Shown in pieces: positions 34,126 to 43,142 of a stretch of DNA of 64,000 bases. The first letter of the stretch is position 1; each line of letters begins with the position of its first letter. The stretch is from Streptomyces nigra. Lineage in GTDB: Bacteria; Actinomycetota; Actinomycetes; Streptomycetales; Streptomycetaceae. The stretch lies in contig NZ_CP029043.1 in assembly GCF_003074055.1 (NCBI RefSeq), positions 5,634,501-5,698,500 on the forward strand, given 5' to 3'. The notes beneath the pieces were generated by a model that saw only the letters and a list, made by a program, of their open reading frames with translations, was not told where the DNA came from and searched no databases. The translations under genes and the position numbers were made by a program.

Positions 34126-34461
34126 GCGCGAAGAGGGGATTCGACGGCCGTACCGTGCCGGGCGTGACATCGTGAAGGACACCGGGCCGGCACCGGGCTG
34201 ACCTCTTTTATTGTCATATGTCTGCTTTTGGTCTGCTACGGGGTGTGACTCGGGCCACGCAGAATGGGCGTAACGCTCGGGGGAACAGCGCGATGACCTA
34301 AGAGGTGACAGCCGAGGAAGGGAATACGGACGCCGTTCGAGGCGCTGTATGTCTTCCCGGCCCCTGCCCGCACCGTCGGTCCAATCCCCAGGCCGGTGGT
34401 CGGCTCCTGTCCGCACCGGACGGGGCCGGAAGCCGCTTTCCAACGTTCCGAGAGGTTGTTC
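34126..34461 (+). promoter_or_regulatory. hrdB upstream region with two promoter candidates
   Basis: TTGTCA (34211-34216) with a weak TGCTAC 17 nt on (34234-34239) is a candidate vegetative promoter. GGAAT (34321-34325) with GCTG after 18 nt resembles a sigma-R promoter (GGAAT-N18-GTT) with one mismatch at the -10. hrdB is known to have a sigma-R-dependent promoter in S. coelicolor. The coding start is preceded by GAGAGG. Confidence 0.45.
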
Positions 34462-36000
34462 GTGTCGGCCAGCACATCCCGTACGCTCCCGCCGGAGATC
34501 GCCGAGTCCGTCTCTGTCATGGCTCTCATCGAGCGGGGAAAGGCTGAGGGGCAGATCGCCGGCGACGATGTGCGTCGGGCCTTCGAAGCTGACCAGATTC
34601 CGGCCACTCAGTGGAAGAACGTACTGCGCAGCCTCAACCAGATCCTCGAGGAAGAGGGTGTGACGCTGATGGTCAGTGCCGCGGAGCCCAAGCGCACCCG
34701 AAAGAGCGTCGCAGCGAAGAGTCCGGCCAAGCGCACCGCCACCAAGACGGTCGCGGCGAAGACGGTGACCGCCAAGAAGGCCACCGCGACCGCCACGCCC
34801 GCGGCGCCCTCCGCGGAACCCGCCGTCGAGGACGAGGCCGCCCCCGCGAAGAAGGCTGCGGCCAAGAAGACGACGGCCAAGAAGGCTGCCGCGAAGAAGA
34901 CGACCGCCGCCGCGAAGAAGACGGCGGCCAAGAAGACCTCCGGCAAGAAGGACGACGCCGAGCTCGTCGAGGAAGAGGTCCTCGAGGACGCCCCCAAGGG
35001 CGACGAGCCCGAGGGCACCGAGAGCGCCGGTTTCGTCCTGTCCGACGAGGACGAGGACGACGCGCCCGCGCAGCAGGTCGCGGCCGCCGGTGCCACCGCC
35101 GACCCGGTCAAGGACTACCTCAAGCAGATCGGCAAGGTCCCGCTGCTCAACGCCGAGCAGGAGGTCGAGCTCGCCAAGCGCATCGAGGCCGGTCTGTTCG
35201 CCGAGGACAAGCTGGCGAACGCCGACAAGCTCGCCCCCAAGCTCAAGCGCGAGCTGGAGATCATCGCCGAGGACGGCCGCCGCGCCAAGAACCACCTGCT
35301 GGAGGCCAACCTCCGCCTCGTGGTCTCCCTGGCCAAGCGCTACACCGGCCGCGGCATGCTCTTCCTGGACCTGATCCAGGAGGGCAACCTCGGTCTGATC
35401 CGCGCGGTCGAGAAGTTCGACTACACCAAGGGCTACAAGTTCTCCACGTACGCCACCTGGTGGATCCGTCAGGCGATCACCCGCGCCATGGCCGACCAGG
35501 CCCGCACCATCCGTATCCCGGTGCACATGGTCGAGGTCATCAACAAGCTCGCGCGCGTGCAGCGCCAGATGCTCCAGGACCTGGGCCGCGAGCCCACCCC
35601 GGAGGAGCTGGCCAAGGAACTCGACATGACCCCCGAGAAGGTCATCGAGGTCCAGAAGTACGGCCGCGAGCCCATCTCCCTGCACACCCCGCTGGGCGAG
35701 GACGGCGACAGCGAGTTCGGTGACCTCATCGAGGACTCCGAGGCCGTCGTCCCGGCCGACGCGGTCAGCTTCACGCTTCTGCAGGAGCAGCTGCACTCCG
35801 TGCTCGACACCCTGTCCGAGCGCGAGGCCGGCGTGGTCTCCATGCGCTTCGGTCTCACCGACGGTCAGCCGAAGACCCTCGACGAGATCGGCAAGGTCTA
35901 CGGCGTGACGCGTGAGCGCATCCGCCAGATCGAGTCGAAGACGATGTCGAAGCTGCGCCACCCGTCGCGCTCGCAGGTCCTGCGCGACTACCTCGACTAG
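34462..36000 (+). CDS. hrdB: Principal RNA polymerase sigma factor HrdB
   Basis: 512 aa from GTG 34462 (GAGAGG at about -7). The N-terminal region 1.1-like part (1-70) is followed by an unusual Lys/Ala/Thr-rich stretch (about 74-163, with repeats of AAKKTTAKK type) and an acidic stretch (about 164-205). Region 1.2 starts at about 214 (DPVKDYLKQIGKVPLL). Regions 2.1-2.4 (from about 283, NLRLVVSLAKRYTGRGM to YATWWIRQAITRAM) bind core enzyme and the -10. Region 4 (from about 454) with GVTRERIRQIESKTM binds the -35. All key residues look intact. This is the housekeeping sigma factor. The gene is monocistronic between terminators. Confidence 0.98.
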   Translation: MSASTSRTLPPEIAESVSVMALIERGKAEGQIAGDDVRRAFEADQIPATQWKNVLRSLNQILEEEGVTLMVSAAEPKRTRKSVAAKSPAKRTATKTVAAKTVTAKKATATATPAAPSAEPAVEDEAAPAKKAAAKKTTAKKAAAKKTTAAAKKTAAKKTSGKKDDAELVEEEVLEDAPKGDEPEGTESAGFVLSDEDEDDAPAQQVAAAGATADPVKDYLKQIGKVPLLNAEQEVELAKRIEAGLFAEDKLANADKLAPKLKRELEIIAEDGRRAKNHLLEANLRLVVSLAKRYTGRGMLFLDLIQEGNLGLIRAVEKFDYTKGYKFSTYATWWIRQAITRAMADQARTIRIPVHMVEVINKLARVQRQMLQDLGREPTPEELAKELDMTPEKVIEVQKYGREPISLHTPLGEDGDSEFGDLIEDSEAVVPADAVSFTLLQEQLHSVLDTLSEREAGVVSMRFGLTDGQPKTLDEIGKVYGVTRERIRQIESKTMSKLRHPSRSQVLRDYLD

Positions 36001-36020
36001 GCCGCACCGACAGCACGCGA

Positions 36021-36053
36021 AAGGCCCGGTACCCCTCGTGGGTGCCGGGCCTT
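36021..36053 (+). terminator. hrdB terminator
   Basis: 14-bp stem (AAGGCCCGGTACCC with GGGTGCCGGGCCTT, one G-U pair), loop CTCGT, 20 nt after the stop codon. Confidence 0.8.
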
Positions 36054-36130
36054 CGTGTGTGCGCGGGTGCGGGGTCGGGGCCGCTGAATCACTCTGGGTG
36101 TGCCATGACCACCCGAGAGTGAGGAGCGTC

Positions 36131-36988
36131 ATGCGTCGTACCTATGTCCGGGCGCTGGCCCGGCCGCTGGTTCTGGCGGCTGCGGCGGCCGCCATACCGC
36201 TGGTCACGGCCGCGCCGGCGGCCGCCGACCGAGTCGTCGTGGGCGGGTTCCCCGTCGATGTGTCGCAGAGTCCCTGGACCGTGGCGGTGTCCAGTCGTGA
36301 CCGGTTCGGGGGTACCCGGGCGGGGCAGTTCTGCGTGGGTGCCGTCGTGGGGCGCTCCACGGTGCTCACGGCCGCCCACTGCCTCAGTCCGGAGGTCCTG
36401 GGGTCCACGCCGGACCAGGTGAGCGACCTCAGCGTGATCGCGGGGCGCACCGATCTGACGTCGTCGCGCGGCCGTGAGGTCCCCGTCAGCGGTGCTTGGG
36501 TGAACCCGGACTACGACGGCGACACCAACGACGGGGACTTCGCCGTGCTCTCGCTGGCCGAGGCCCTGCCCGCCTCGGCGGTCATCGGGATGGCGGGCGC
36601 GGGCGACCCGGCCTATGCGCCGGGCACCCGGGCGCTGGTCTACGGCTGGGGCGATGTCACGGGTGCGGGGGATTATCCGCGGGGGCTGCGGGCCGCGCAG
36701 GTGCGGGTGCTGCCGGACGCGCTGTGCGAGGAGGCGTATCCGGGCGGTGGTGAGGGCCGGTATCTGGGCGACAGCATGGTGTGCGCGGGGGAGCGCCAGG
36801 GCGGCCGGGACGCCTGTCAGGGAGACAGCGGAGGGCCCCTGGTCGCGCAGGGGAAGCTGATCGGACTGGTGTCCTGGGGCAATGGCTGCGGACGTGCGGG
36901 AAGCCCCGGTGTCTACACCCGGGTGTCCGACATCATCCGGATCGCGGGATGGCGGTCCGCTGTGCGGGAGGGCGCGGGGAGCGGCTGA
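36131..36988 (+). CDS. Secreted trypsin-like serine protease
   Basis: 285 aa from ATG 36131 with GAGGAG upstream. A basic start, an Ala-rich hydrophobic core and AAPAAADR form a Sec signal peptide, and RVVVGG marks the mature trypsin N-terminus, so cleavage just before VVGG would activate it. The catalytic triad is His in LTAAHC, Asp in DGDFAVL and Ser in ACQGDSGGPL. An Asp six residues before that Ser (DACQGDSGG) predicts trypsin specificity for Arg/Lys. Six cysteines allow disulphides. The protein is probably secreted to degrade external protein. Confidence 0.92.
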   Translation: MRRTYVRALARPLVLAAAAAAIPLVTAAPAAADRVVVGGFPVDVSQSPWTVAVSSRDRFGGTRAGQFCVGAVVGRSTVLTAAHCLSPEVLGSTPDQVSDLSVIAGRTDLTSSRGREVPVSGAWVNPDYDGDTNDGDFAVLSLAEALPASAVIGMAGAGDPAYAPGTRALVYGWGDVTGAGDYPRGLRAAQVRVLPDALCEEAYPGGGEGRYLGDSMVCAGERQGGRDACQGDSGGPLVAQGKLIGLVSWGNGCGRAGSPGVYTRVSDIIRIAGWRSAVREGAGSG

Positions 36989-37007
36989 GCGCCCCTGAGA
37001 CGAGTGC

Positions 37008-37043
37008 GGGCGGTCCCCCCTGTGGTCTCAGGGGGGACCGCCC
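37008..37043. terminator. Bidirectional terminator between protease and DUF7455 genes
   Basis: Perfect 15-bp stem (GGGCGGTCCCCCCTG with its complement) around TGGTCT, between convergent genes. Confidence 0.85.
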
Positions 37044-37087
37044 GTCTACCGGCCTGTGCCGGTGCTGGCTCGTCGTGATGCGAGGTG

Positions 37088-37318
37088 TCAGCGCTCGTCT
37101 TCGGTCGCCGTCGCGGGAACGGTCGTCAGCCGCTCCGTCTCATCCTGTATCTCAGCGGCGATCTTCTTGAGTTCCGGCTCGAACTTGCGACCGTGGTGGG
37201 CGCAGAAGAGCAGCTCTCCGCCGCTGAGCAGGACGACGCGCACGTACGCCTGGGCGCCGCAACGGTCGCAGCGGTCAGCGGCCGTCAGGGGGCTCGCGGG
37301 GGTCAGAACAGTAGTCAC
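37088..37318 (-). CDS. Small DUF7455 zinc-ribbon-like protein
   Basis: 76 aa. A CDRCG motif near residue 17 and FCAHHGRKF about 20 residues later give a Cys/Cys-Cys/His set suited to one zinc ion. The N-terminus is LTAADRCDRCGAQAYVRVVL and the C-terminus is charged. The family is widespread in actinobacteria and uncharacterised. Start ATG 37318 lies on the minus strand, divergent from parE 442 bp away. Confidence 0.8.
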   Translation of the reverse strand: MTTVLTPASPLTAADRCDRCGAQAYVRVVLLSGGELLFCAHHGRKFEPELKKIAAEIQDETERLTTVPATATEDER

Positions 37319-37760
37319 GTCGCCTCTTCTCTAGCTCGACGAGCTGTCGTACCAGGGTCAACATCCAACCAGCCCCAAAACGTTCCCGCTCGTGGCTTCT
37401 CCCAGAGAGAAATTTTTCGGGGGTGGTGGGCTGCTGCCGGTGTGGCGGCGAATGTGCCGTATTGCGTGCTGTCGTGCTTACGGTTTCGCGCTCTTGGTCA
37501 TGGTCGGTCCTCCCCGGCCGGTTGCCGGTTTGTTCATGAGGACGTGCCCGGAGCCTAAATGGTTCATGCCCCGAAGGGAACGTGATATGTGCTTCACTCC
37601 TCCGAGGGATCGAACATCCATACGAGTCTGGACTAGGGTGACTTCCGACGAGGGTGGCGTTACAACGGCTCTACCAGGCCTCGGTACCCTCTGAGCGGCA
37701 ACCGAAGCCAAGCCCGTACCCACTAGGGCGCCCAGTGAAATTCAGCGAGGAGCGAACCGC
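37319..37760. promoter_or_regulatory. 442-bp region between DUF7455 gene and parE
   Basis: A consensus -10 TAGGGT (37634-37639) with a TCGAAC -35-like hexamer 18 nt upstream is a parE promoter candidate, giving a leader of about 115 nt. GAGGAG precedes the parE GTG. The region is less GC-rich than the genes around it. No gene was recognised. Confidence 0.45.
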
Positions 37761-39884
37761 GTGACCGCCGATACGTCCGTGCCGTCCACAGCGCTGCTGG
37801 CAGGAGCAGACCGGGACGGTTCCAACTACACCGCGCGGCACCTGCTCGTCCTCGAGGGCCTCGAAGCCGTGCGCAAACGCCCCGGCATGTACATCGGGTC
37901 GACCGACAGCCGCGGTCTCATGCACTGCCTGTGGGAGATCATCGACAACTCCGTGGACGAGGCCCTCGGCGGCTACTGCGACCACATCGAGGTGATCCTG
38001 CACGACGACGGCTCCGTCGAGGTCCGCGACAACGGCCGGGGCATTCCGGTCGACGTCGAGCCCAAGACCGGCCTCTCCGGCGTCGAGGTCGTCATGACCA
38101 AGCTGCACGCCGGCGGAAAGTTCGGCGGCGGCTCCTACGCCGCCTCCGGCGGTCTGCACGGTGTGGGCGCCTCCGTGGTGAACGCCCTGTCCGCCCGTCT
38201 CGACGTCGAGGTCGACCGCGGCGGCCACACCCACGCGATCAGCTTCCGGCGCGGGGTCCCCGGCGTCTTCGCCGGAGACGGCCCGGCGGCGAAGTTCGAG
38301 GCCAAGAGCGGTCTGCGCAAGACGAAGAAGATCCCGAAGGCGCGTGAGGGCACGCGTGTGCGCTACTGGGCCGACCGGCAGATCTTCCTCAAGGACGCCA
38401 AGCTCGACCTGGAGACGCTGCACCAGCGCGCCCGCCAGACCGCCTTCCTGGTGCCCGGCCTGACCATCGTCGTCCGGGACGAGGTCGGCCTCGGCGCCGG
38501 CGGGAGCAAGGGCGAGGAGTCCTTCCGCTTCGATGGCGGCATCAGCGAGTTCTGCGAGTACCTGGCCACCGACAAGCCGGTCTGCGACGTCCTCCGCTTC
38601 ACCGGGCAGGGCACCTTCAGGGAGACCGTCCCGGTCCTGGACGAGCACGGCCAGATGACCCCGACCCAGGTCACCCGCGAGCTGGGCGTCGACGTCGCCC
38701 TGCGCTGGGGCACCGGCTACGACACGACCCTGAAGTCGTTCGTGAACATCATCGCCACCCCCAAGGGCGGCACCCATGTCGCGGGCTTCGAGACCGCCGT
38801 GACCAGCACCATGAACGAGGTGCTGCGCGCCAAGAAGATGCTTCGCGTCGCCGAGGACGACATCGTCAAGGACGACGCCCTGGAGGGTCTGACCGCCGTC
38901 GTCACCGTCCGCCTCGCCGAGCCGCAGTTCGAGGGGCAGACCAAGGAGGTCCTCGGCACCTCGGCGGCCCGCCGCATCGTGAACGGCGTGATCGCCAAGG
39001 AGCTCAAGGCGTTCCTGACGTCCGCCAAGCGGGACGCGGCGGCACAGGCGCGCTCGGTCCTGGAGAAGACCCTCGCCGCCGCCCGCACCCGGATCGCGGC
39101 CCGCCAGCACAAGGACGCGCAGCGCCGCAAGACGGCCCTGGAGTCCTCCTCGCTGCCCGCCAAGCTGGCCGACTGCCGCAGCGACGACGTCGACCGCAGC
39201 GAGCTCTTCATCGTCGAGGGAGACTCCGCGCTGGGCACCGCCAAGCTCGCCCGGAACTCCGAGTTCCAGGCGCTGCTGCCCATCCGCGGCAAGATCCTCA
39301 ACGTCCAGAAGTCGTCCGTGACCGACATGCTCAAGAACGCCGAGTGCGGAGCGATCATCCAGGTCATAGGGGCGGGGTCGGGCCGCACCTTCGACATCGA
39401 CGCGGCGCGCTACGGCAAGATCATCATGATGACCGACGCCGATGTCGACGGCTCCCACATCCGCACCCTGCTGCTGACGCTGTTCCAGCGGTACATGCGC
39501 CCGATGATCGAGGCGGGCCGGGTGTTCGCCGCGGTGCCCCCGCTGCACCGGATCGAGCTCGTCCAGCCCAAGAAGGGCCAGGACAAGTACGTGTACACGT
39601 ACTCGGACCGCGAGCTGCGCGACAAGCTCATGGAGTTCGAGAGCAAGGGCGTGCGGTACAAGGACTCCATCCAGCGCTACAAGGGTCTCGGTGAGATGGA
39701 CGCCGACCAGCTGGCGGAGACGACCATGGACCCGCGCCACCGCACCCTGCGGCGGATCAGCCTCACCGACCTCGAGGCCGCGGAGCGGGTCTTCGACCTG
39801 CTCATGGGCAACGACGTGGCGCCGCGCAAGGAGTTCATCTCCAGCTCGGCCGCGACGCTGGACCGCTCGCGCATCGACACCTAG
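37761..39884 (+). CDS. parE: DNA topoisomerase IV subunit B (ParE/GyrB-type)
   Basis: 707 aa from GTG 37761, preceded by GAGGAG. It is the ATPase subunit of type IIA topoisomerase. The GHKL domain has EIIDNSVDEALGGYC, DNGRGIPVDV and GGLHGVGASVVNALS. The TOPRIM domain has the catalytic Glu486 in EGDSALG and DADVDGSHIRTLL. EGDSALG differs from the usual EGDSAGG of GyrB. The absence of the GyrB insert and the presence of parC 11 kb away identify the topoisomerase IV-like pair of Streptomyces, separate from gyrBA near oriC. A hairpin terminator follows. Confidence 0.95.
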   Translation: MTADTSVPSTALLAGADRDGSNYTARHLLVLEGLEAVRKRPGMYIGSTDSRGLMHCLWEIIDNSVDEALGGYCDHIEVILHDDGSVEVRDNGRGIPVDVEPKTGLSGVEVVMTKLHAGGKFGGGSYAASGGLHGVGASVVNALSARLDVEVDRGGHTHAISFRRGVPGVFAGDGPAAKFEAKSGLRKTKKIPKAREGTRVRYWADRQIFLKDAKLDLETLHQRARQTAFLVPGLTIVVRDEVGLGAGGSKGEESFRFDGGISEFCEYLATDKPVCDVLRFTGQGTFRETVPVLDEHGQMTPTQVTRELGVDVALRWGTGYDTTLKSFVNIIATPKGGTHVAGFETAVTSTMNEVLRAKKMLRVAEDDIVKDDALEGLTAVVTVRLAEPQFEGQTKEVLGTSAARRIVNGVIAKELKAFLTSAKRDAAAQARSVLEKTLAAARTRIAARQHKDAQRRKTALESSSLPAKLADCRSDDVDRSELFIVEGDSALGTAKLARNSEFQALLPIRGKILNVQKSSVTDMLKNAECGAIIQVIGAGSGRTFDIDAARYGKIIMMTDADVDGSHIRTLLLTLFQRYMRPMIEAGRVFAAVPPLHRIELVQPKKGQDKYVYTYSDRELRDKLMEFESKGVRYKDSIQRYKGLGEMDADQLAETTMDPRHRTLRRISLTDLEAAERVFDLLMGNDVAPRKEFISSSAATLDRSRIDT

Positions 39885-39906
39885 GACGAGACCGAACGTA
39901 CGGAGG

Positions 39907-39934
39907 ACCGGTCGGGGCGTGGGCCCCGGCCGGT
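39907..39934 (+). terminator. parE terminator
   Basis: ACCGGTCGGGGC and GCCCCGGCCGGT pair over 12 bp with one G-U, loop GTGG, 22 nt after the stop codon. Confidence 0.75.
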
Positions 39935-40088
39935 TCTGCCGTTCCGGGGCCCTTCCTGCATCGAACGCGCTGGACGCGTCTCTTGTCGCGCCTGACCGGT
40001 ATGCCGCTTTGCCTGCTGAATCACCTGATGGGGTGAAACGGCCTGAGAAGCCCGGTCGACGGTCTTTCCGTTCTGTCCATGCTTGGGC

Positions 40089-40550
40089 ATGTGCTCAAGC
40101 GACGGTCGTCCCCGCGACGCCAGGCCCCCGCGGTACGACGATCCCTGGTACGACGCCCTCGCCTCCGGATGGGGCGAGTCGGACGTCACGGTGGCCCCTG
40201 ACACCGCCCCGCCGGCCGCCGCCGACGTGTACCTCGAGGTGCAGCGGAGCGCCGCCTTCCAGGAAGTGCGCAGCCGCTACCGGAGGTTCGCGCTGCCGAC
40301 CGCCGCCGCGTTCCTGACCTGGTACGTCGCCTATGTCGTCACCGCCGTCACCGCGCCCGGGCTGATGGCCCGGACGGTGGCGGGCGCCGTGAACGTCGCG
40401 ATGCTCGCGGGACTCGGGCAGTTCCTCACCACCTTCATGCTCACCTGGGCCTACACCCGTCACGCGCGCCTGCGCAGGGACCGGGCCGCGCTCGAACTGC
40501 GCTGGGACACCCAGGAGCTGACGCGGGGCACCAAGGGGGGCGTGGCATGA
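40089..40550 (+). CDS. DUF485 membrane protein, partner of the SSS symporter
   Basis: 153 aa from ATG 40089. The start is uncertain because no good ribosome site is seen and a GTG at 40191 would begin nearer the conserved part. Two hydrophobic helices (about 74-96 and 107-130; FALPTAAAFLTWYVAYVVTA, then VAMLAGLGQFLTTFMLTWAY) flank a short loop. This is the DUF485 pattern of small proteins encoded upstream of acetate/solute symporters (YjcH type). Its stop overlaps the symporter start (ATGA, 40547-40550), so the two are translationally coupled. Confidence 0.85.
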   Translation: MCSSDGRPRDARPPRYDDPWYDALASGWGESDVTVAPDTAPPAAADVYLEVQRSAAFQEVRSRYRRFALPTAAAFLTWYVAYVVTAVTAPGLMARTVAGAVNVAMLAGLGQFLTTFMLTWAYTRHARLRRDRAALELRWDTQELTRGTKGGVA

Positions 40551-42142
40551 CGGAGGATCAACGCAGCCTGGCTCTGGTGCTGTTCAGCGTGTTCGTCGCG
40601 GTCACGCTGGCGATCACGACCTGGGCGGGCCGCAATCGCCATGGTTCCGCGGAGGAGTTCTATGCCGGGGGCCGTCTCTTCTCGCCCATGGAGAATGGTT
40701 TTGCCATCGCGGGCGACTACATGTCGGCCGCGTCCTTCCTCGGCATCTCCGGGCTGATCGCCCTGTTCGGCTACGACGGCATGCTGTACTCGGTGGGCTT
40801 CCTCGTGGCCTGGCTGGTCGTGCTCTTCCTCGTCGCGGAACTGGTCCGCAACTGCGGGCGGTTCACCCTCGCCGACGTCGTCGCCGCGCGGATGCGGGAA
40901 CGCCCCGTCCGGATCGCGGTGGGAACTTCCTCGGTCACCGTGTCCGTTCTGTATCTGGTGGCGCAGATGGTGGGGGCGGGCACCCTGGTCGCGCTGCTGC
41001 TCGGAGGTGACGGCGGGGCGGCCCAGGCCTGGACCGTCATCGGCGTCGGCGCGCTCATGGTCATCTACGTGTCGTTCGGAGGGATGCGGGCCACGACCTG
41101 GATCCAGATCGTCAAATCGGTCCTGCTGCTCGGCGGCACCATCGCGTTGACGGTGCTCGTCCTGCTGCGTTTCCACGGCGACATCGACCGGCTGCTGCTG
41201 AGCGCGGCCGAGCACAGCGGCCATGGACGGGCGTTCCTGGCGCCCGGGCTTCGCTACGGCGGTGACTGGACGTCCCGGTTCGACTTCATCAGCCTCGGCC
41301 TCGCACTCGTCCTCGGCACCGCCGGTCTGCCGCACATCCTGTCCCGCTTCTACACCGTGCCCACCGCGCGCGCCGCCCGCCGCTCGGTGGTCTGGGCGAT
41401 CGGCCTCATCGGCGGCTTCTACCTGATGACCATCGTCCTGGGGTTCGGCGCGGCCGCGATCGTGGGGACCGCGGAGGTGCGCGCCTCGAACGCCGCGGGC
41501 AACACGGCCGTACCGCTCCTCGCGCTCGACCTCGGCGGCGGCGCGGGCTCCACCGCGGGCACCGTGCTCTTCGCGGTCGTGGCGGCGGTCGCCTTCGCCA
41601 CGATCCTGGCCGTCGTCGCCGGCATCACGCTCGCCTCGTCGGCCTCGGTCGCCCACGACCTGTACGCGTCCCTGCGGCGCCGGCGCGGCGGCAAGGCCCG
41701 CAGCGAGGTGACGGTGGCGCGCTTCGCCGCCGTCGGCATCGGAGTCGTCGCGATCGGCCTGGGACTGCTGGCCCGCGACCTGAACGTCGCCTTCCTCGTG
41801 GGCCTCGCCTTCGCCGTCGCCGCCTCGGCAAACCTGCCCGTGCTGCTGTACTCCCTGTTCTGGCGCGACTTCACCACCCGGGGCGCCGTCTGGTCCGTGT
41901 ACGGCGGCCTGATCCCGTCCGTCGTGCTGGTCGTCCTGTCACCCGTGGTGTCGGGCGGCCCGCAGTCGCTGTTCCCGGGCGTCGACTTCCAGTTCTTCCC
42001 GCTGGACAACCCCGGCATCGTCTCGATCCCGCTGGGCTTCGTCGCGGGCTGGCTGGGCACGGTCACCTCGGCCGAGGCGCCCGACGAGGCCAAGCACGCC
42101 GAGACGGAGGTGCGCTCGCTGACCGGGGCGGGCGCTGTCTAG
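40547..42142 (+). CDS. Sodium:solute symporter (ActP/DhlC-like)
   Basis: 531 aa with about 13 hydrophobic helices. It matches the SSS family of cation/acetate-type permeases: EEFYAGGRLFSPMENGFAIA, GDYMSAASFLGISGLI, VSVLYLVAQMVGAGTLV, and GLPHILSRFYTVPTARAARR near the sodium site. It probably takes up acetate or another short monocarboxylate. It is coupled to the DUF485 gene by a 4-nt overlap. The CitA/CitB-type two-component genes lie convergent just downstream and might control it. The stop codon TAG (42140-42142) abuts the left end of a MITE-like element. Confidence 0.9.
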   Translation: MTEDQRSLALVLFSVFVAVTLAITTWAGRNRHGSAEEFYAGGRLFSPMENGFAIAGDYMSAASFLGISGLIALFGYDGMLYSVGFLVAWLVVLFLVAELVRNCGRFTLADVVAARMRERPVRIAVGTSSVTVSVLYLVAQMVGAGTLVALLLGGDGGAAQAWTVIGVGALMVIYVSFGGMRATTWIQIVKSVLLLGGTIALTVLVLLRFHGDIDRLLLSAAEHSGHGRAFLAPGLRYGGDWTSRFDFISLGLALVLGTAGLPHILSRFYTVPTARAARRSVVWAIGLIGGFYLMTIVLGFGAAAIVGTAEVRASNAAGNTAVPLLALDLGGGAGSTAGTVLFAVVAAVAFATILAVVAGITLASSASVAHDLYASLRRRRGGKARSEVTVARFAAVGIGVVAIGLGLLARDLNVAFLVGLAFAVAASANLPVLLYSLFWRDFTTRGAVWSVYGGLIPSVVLVVLSPVVSGGPQSLFPGVDFQFFPLDNPGIVSIPLGFVAGWLGTVTSAEAPDEAKHAETEVRSLTGAGAV

Positions 42143-42363
42143 GGCTTTTCATTTGGATCAGCCCGGCTGTGGCCGACGGGACATGGTGACGTGCCCGAGC
42201 GGTGTCTGGTGCGTGCAGTTGCAAGGCGGAGGAGGGCGGCGACGCGATGGGGGCCCCTCCCGCGCGAGCGAAGCCGAGCGTGGGGGAGTCGGCAACCGAC
42301 GACAACGCCGCAGATGCGCGTGCCGGACCCCGCGACGCCGGGATGATCCAAGCGAAAGGCCAT
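42142..42363. mobile_element. MITE-like repeat with terminal inverted repeats
   Basis: The left end (from 42142, core CTTTTCATTTGGATCAGCCC) and the right end (complement of GGGATGATCCAAGCGAAAGG, to about 42363) match at about 21 of 26 positions as an inverted repeat. The roughly 220-bp interior contains no gene but an imperfect hairpin (CTCCCGCGC ... GCGTGGGGGAG). Similar intergenic repeats are recalled from other Streptomyces genomes. A target-site duplication was not resolved. Confidence 0.6.
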
Positions 42364-42461
42364 AGCCCCGGGGGAATCACCGCGCACCGGTGACGCTTCG
42401 GCCGCCGGCGTCCGTATGAAAGGGCGGCACGGTTCCTTCCCCCGCCCCCACGAGCCGTGCC
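42364..42461 (-). terminator. Spacer with weak hairpin after the response regulator gene
   Basis: GGCACGG (42426-42432) and CCGTGCC (42455-42461) can pair directly next to the response regulator stop. Otherwise nothing is recognised. Confidence 0.35.
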
Positions 42462-43142
42462 TCAGGCGCGGGTCGCCCACACATACCGGTGCTCAGGGCG
42501 GCCCGCGTCCCCGTACTTGAGGGTGAGGCGGGCCCGCCCGGTCCGCTCCAGAAGCTTGAGATAGCGCTGTGCGGTCTGCCGGCTCACGCCCGTCCGCTCG
42601 GCGATCTCCTGGGCCGACAGCGGCCCCGAGGCGTTCATCAGGGCCCGGCGCACCGCCTCGGCGGTGGTGGGGGAGTGGCCCTTGGGCAGGTTCGGCTCCG
42701 ACGGCGCGGACAGGGCGCCGAAGATCCGGTCCACCTCGGCCTGTTCCGCCTCGCCGCCGCAGTCGAGGGTGCGGCGCAGCTCCGCGTACGCCTCCAGCTT
42801 GGCGCGCAGCCCCGCGAAGGCGAACGGCTTCACCAAGTACTGGAGCGCGCCGAGCCGCATCGCCGCCTGCACGGTCGACACGTCACGCGCGGCCGTCACC
42901 ATGATCACGTCGGTCTGGTGGCCGAGCCGCCGCATCTCCCCGACCACCGCGAGACCCGTGTCGTCGGGCAGATAGTGGTCCATGAGCACCAGGTCCAGCC
43001 GCGGCAGCTCCGTCACCTGCCGCAGGGCCTCGGCCGCCGTGTGCGCCTCGCCGGCCACACGGAAGCCCGGCACCTTCTCGACGTACGCGGCGTTGACCCG
43101 CGCCACGCGCGTGTCGTCGTCCACGACCAGGACCTCGATCAT
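42462..43142 (-). CDS. CitB/DcuR-type response regulator
   Basis: 226 aa. The receiver domain has acidic residues DDD at 8-10, phospho-acceptor D55 in LVLMDHYLPD, T83-like VTAARD and K in VKPF. The C-terminal part (GHSPTTAEAVRRALM ... LSAQEIAERTGVSRQTAQRYLKLLERTG) is the HTH of CitB/DctR-type regulators that control uptake of C4-dicarboxylates or citrate. Its ATG overlaps the kinase stop by 4 nt (43139-43142). Candidate targets are the convergent symporter or a distant transporter. This is inference. Confidence 0.92.
   Translation of the reverse strand: MIEVLVVDDDTRVARVNAAYVEKVPGFRVAGEAHTAAEALRQVTELPRLDLVLMDHYLPDDTGLAVVGEMRRLGHQTDVIMVTAARDVSTVQAAMRLGALQYLVKPFAFAGLRAKLEAYAELRRTLDCGGEAEQAEVDRIFGALSAPSEPNLPKGHSPTTAEAVRRALMNASGPLSAQEIAERTGVSRQTAQRYLKLLERTGRARLTLKYGDAGRPEHRYVWATRA

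Noticed and set aside
37611..37624. SOS-box-like CGAACATCCATACG upstream of parE
   Set aside because: Only the left half matches. The right half ATACG does not fit GTTYG.
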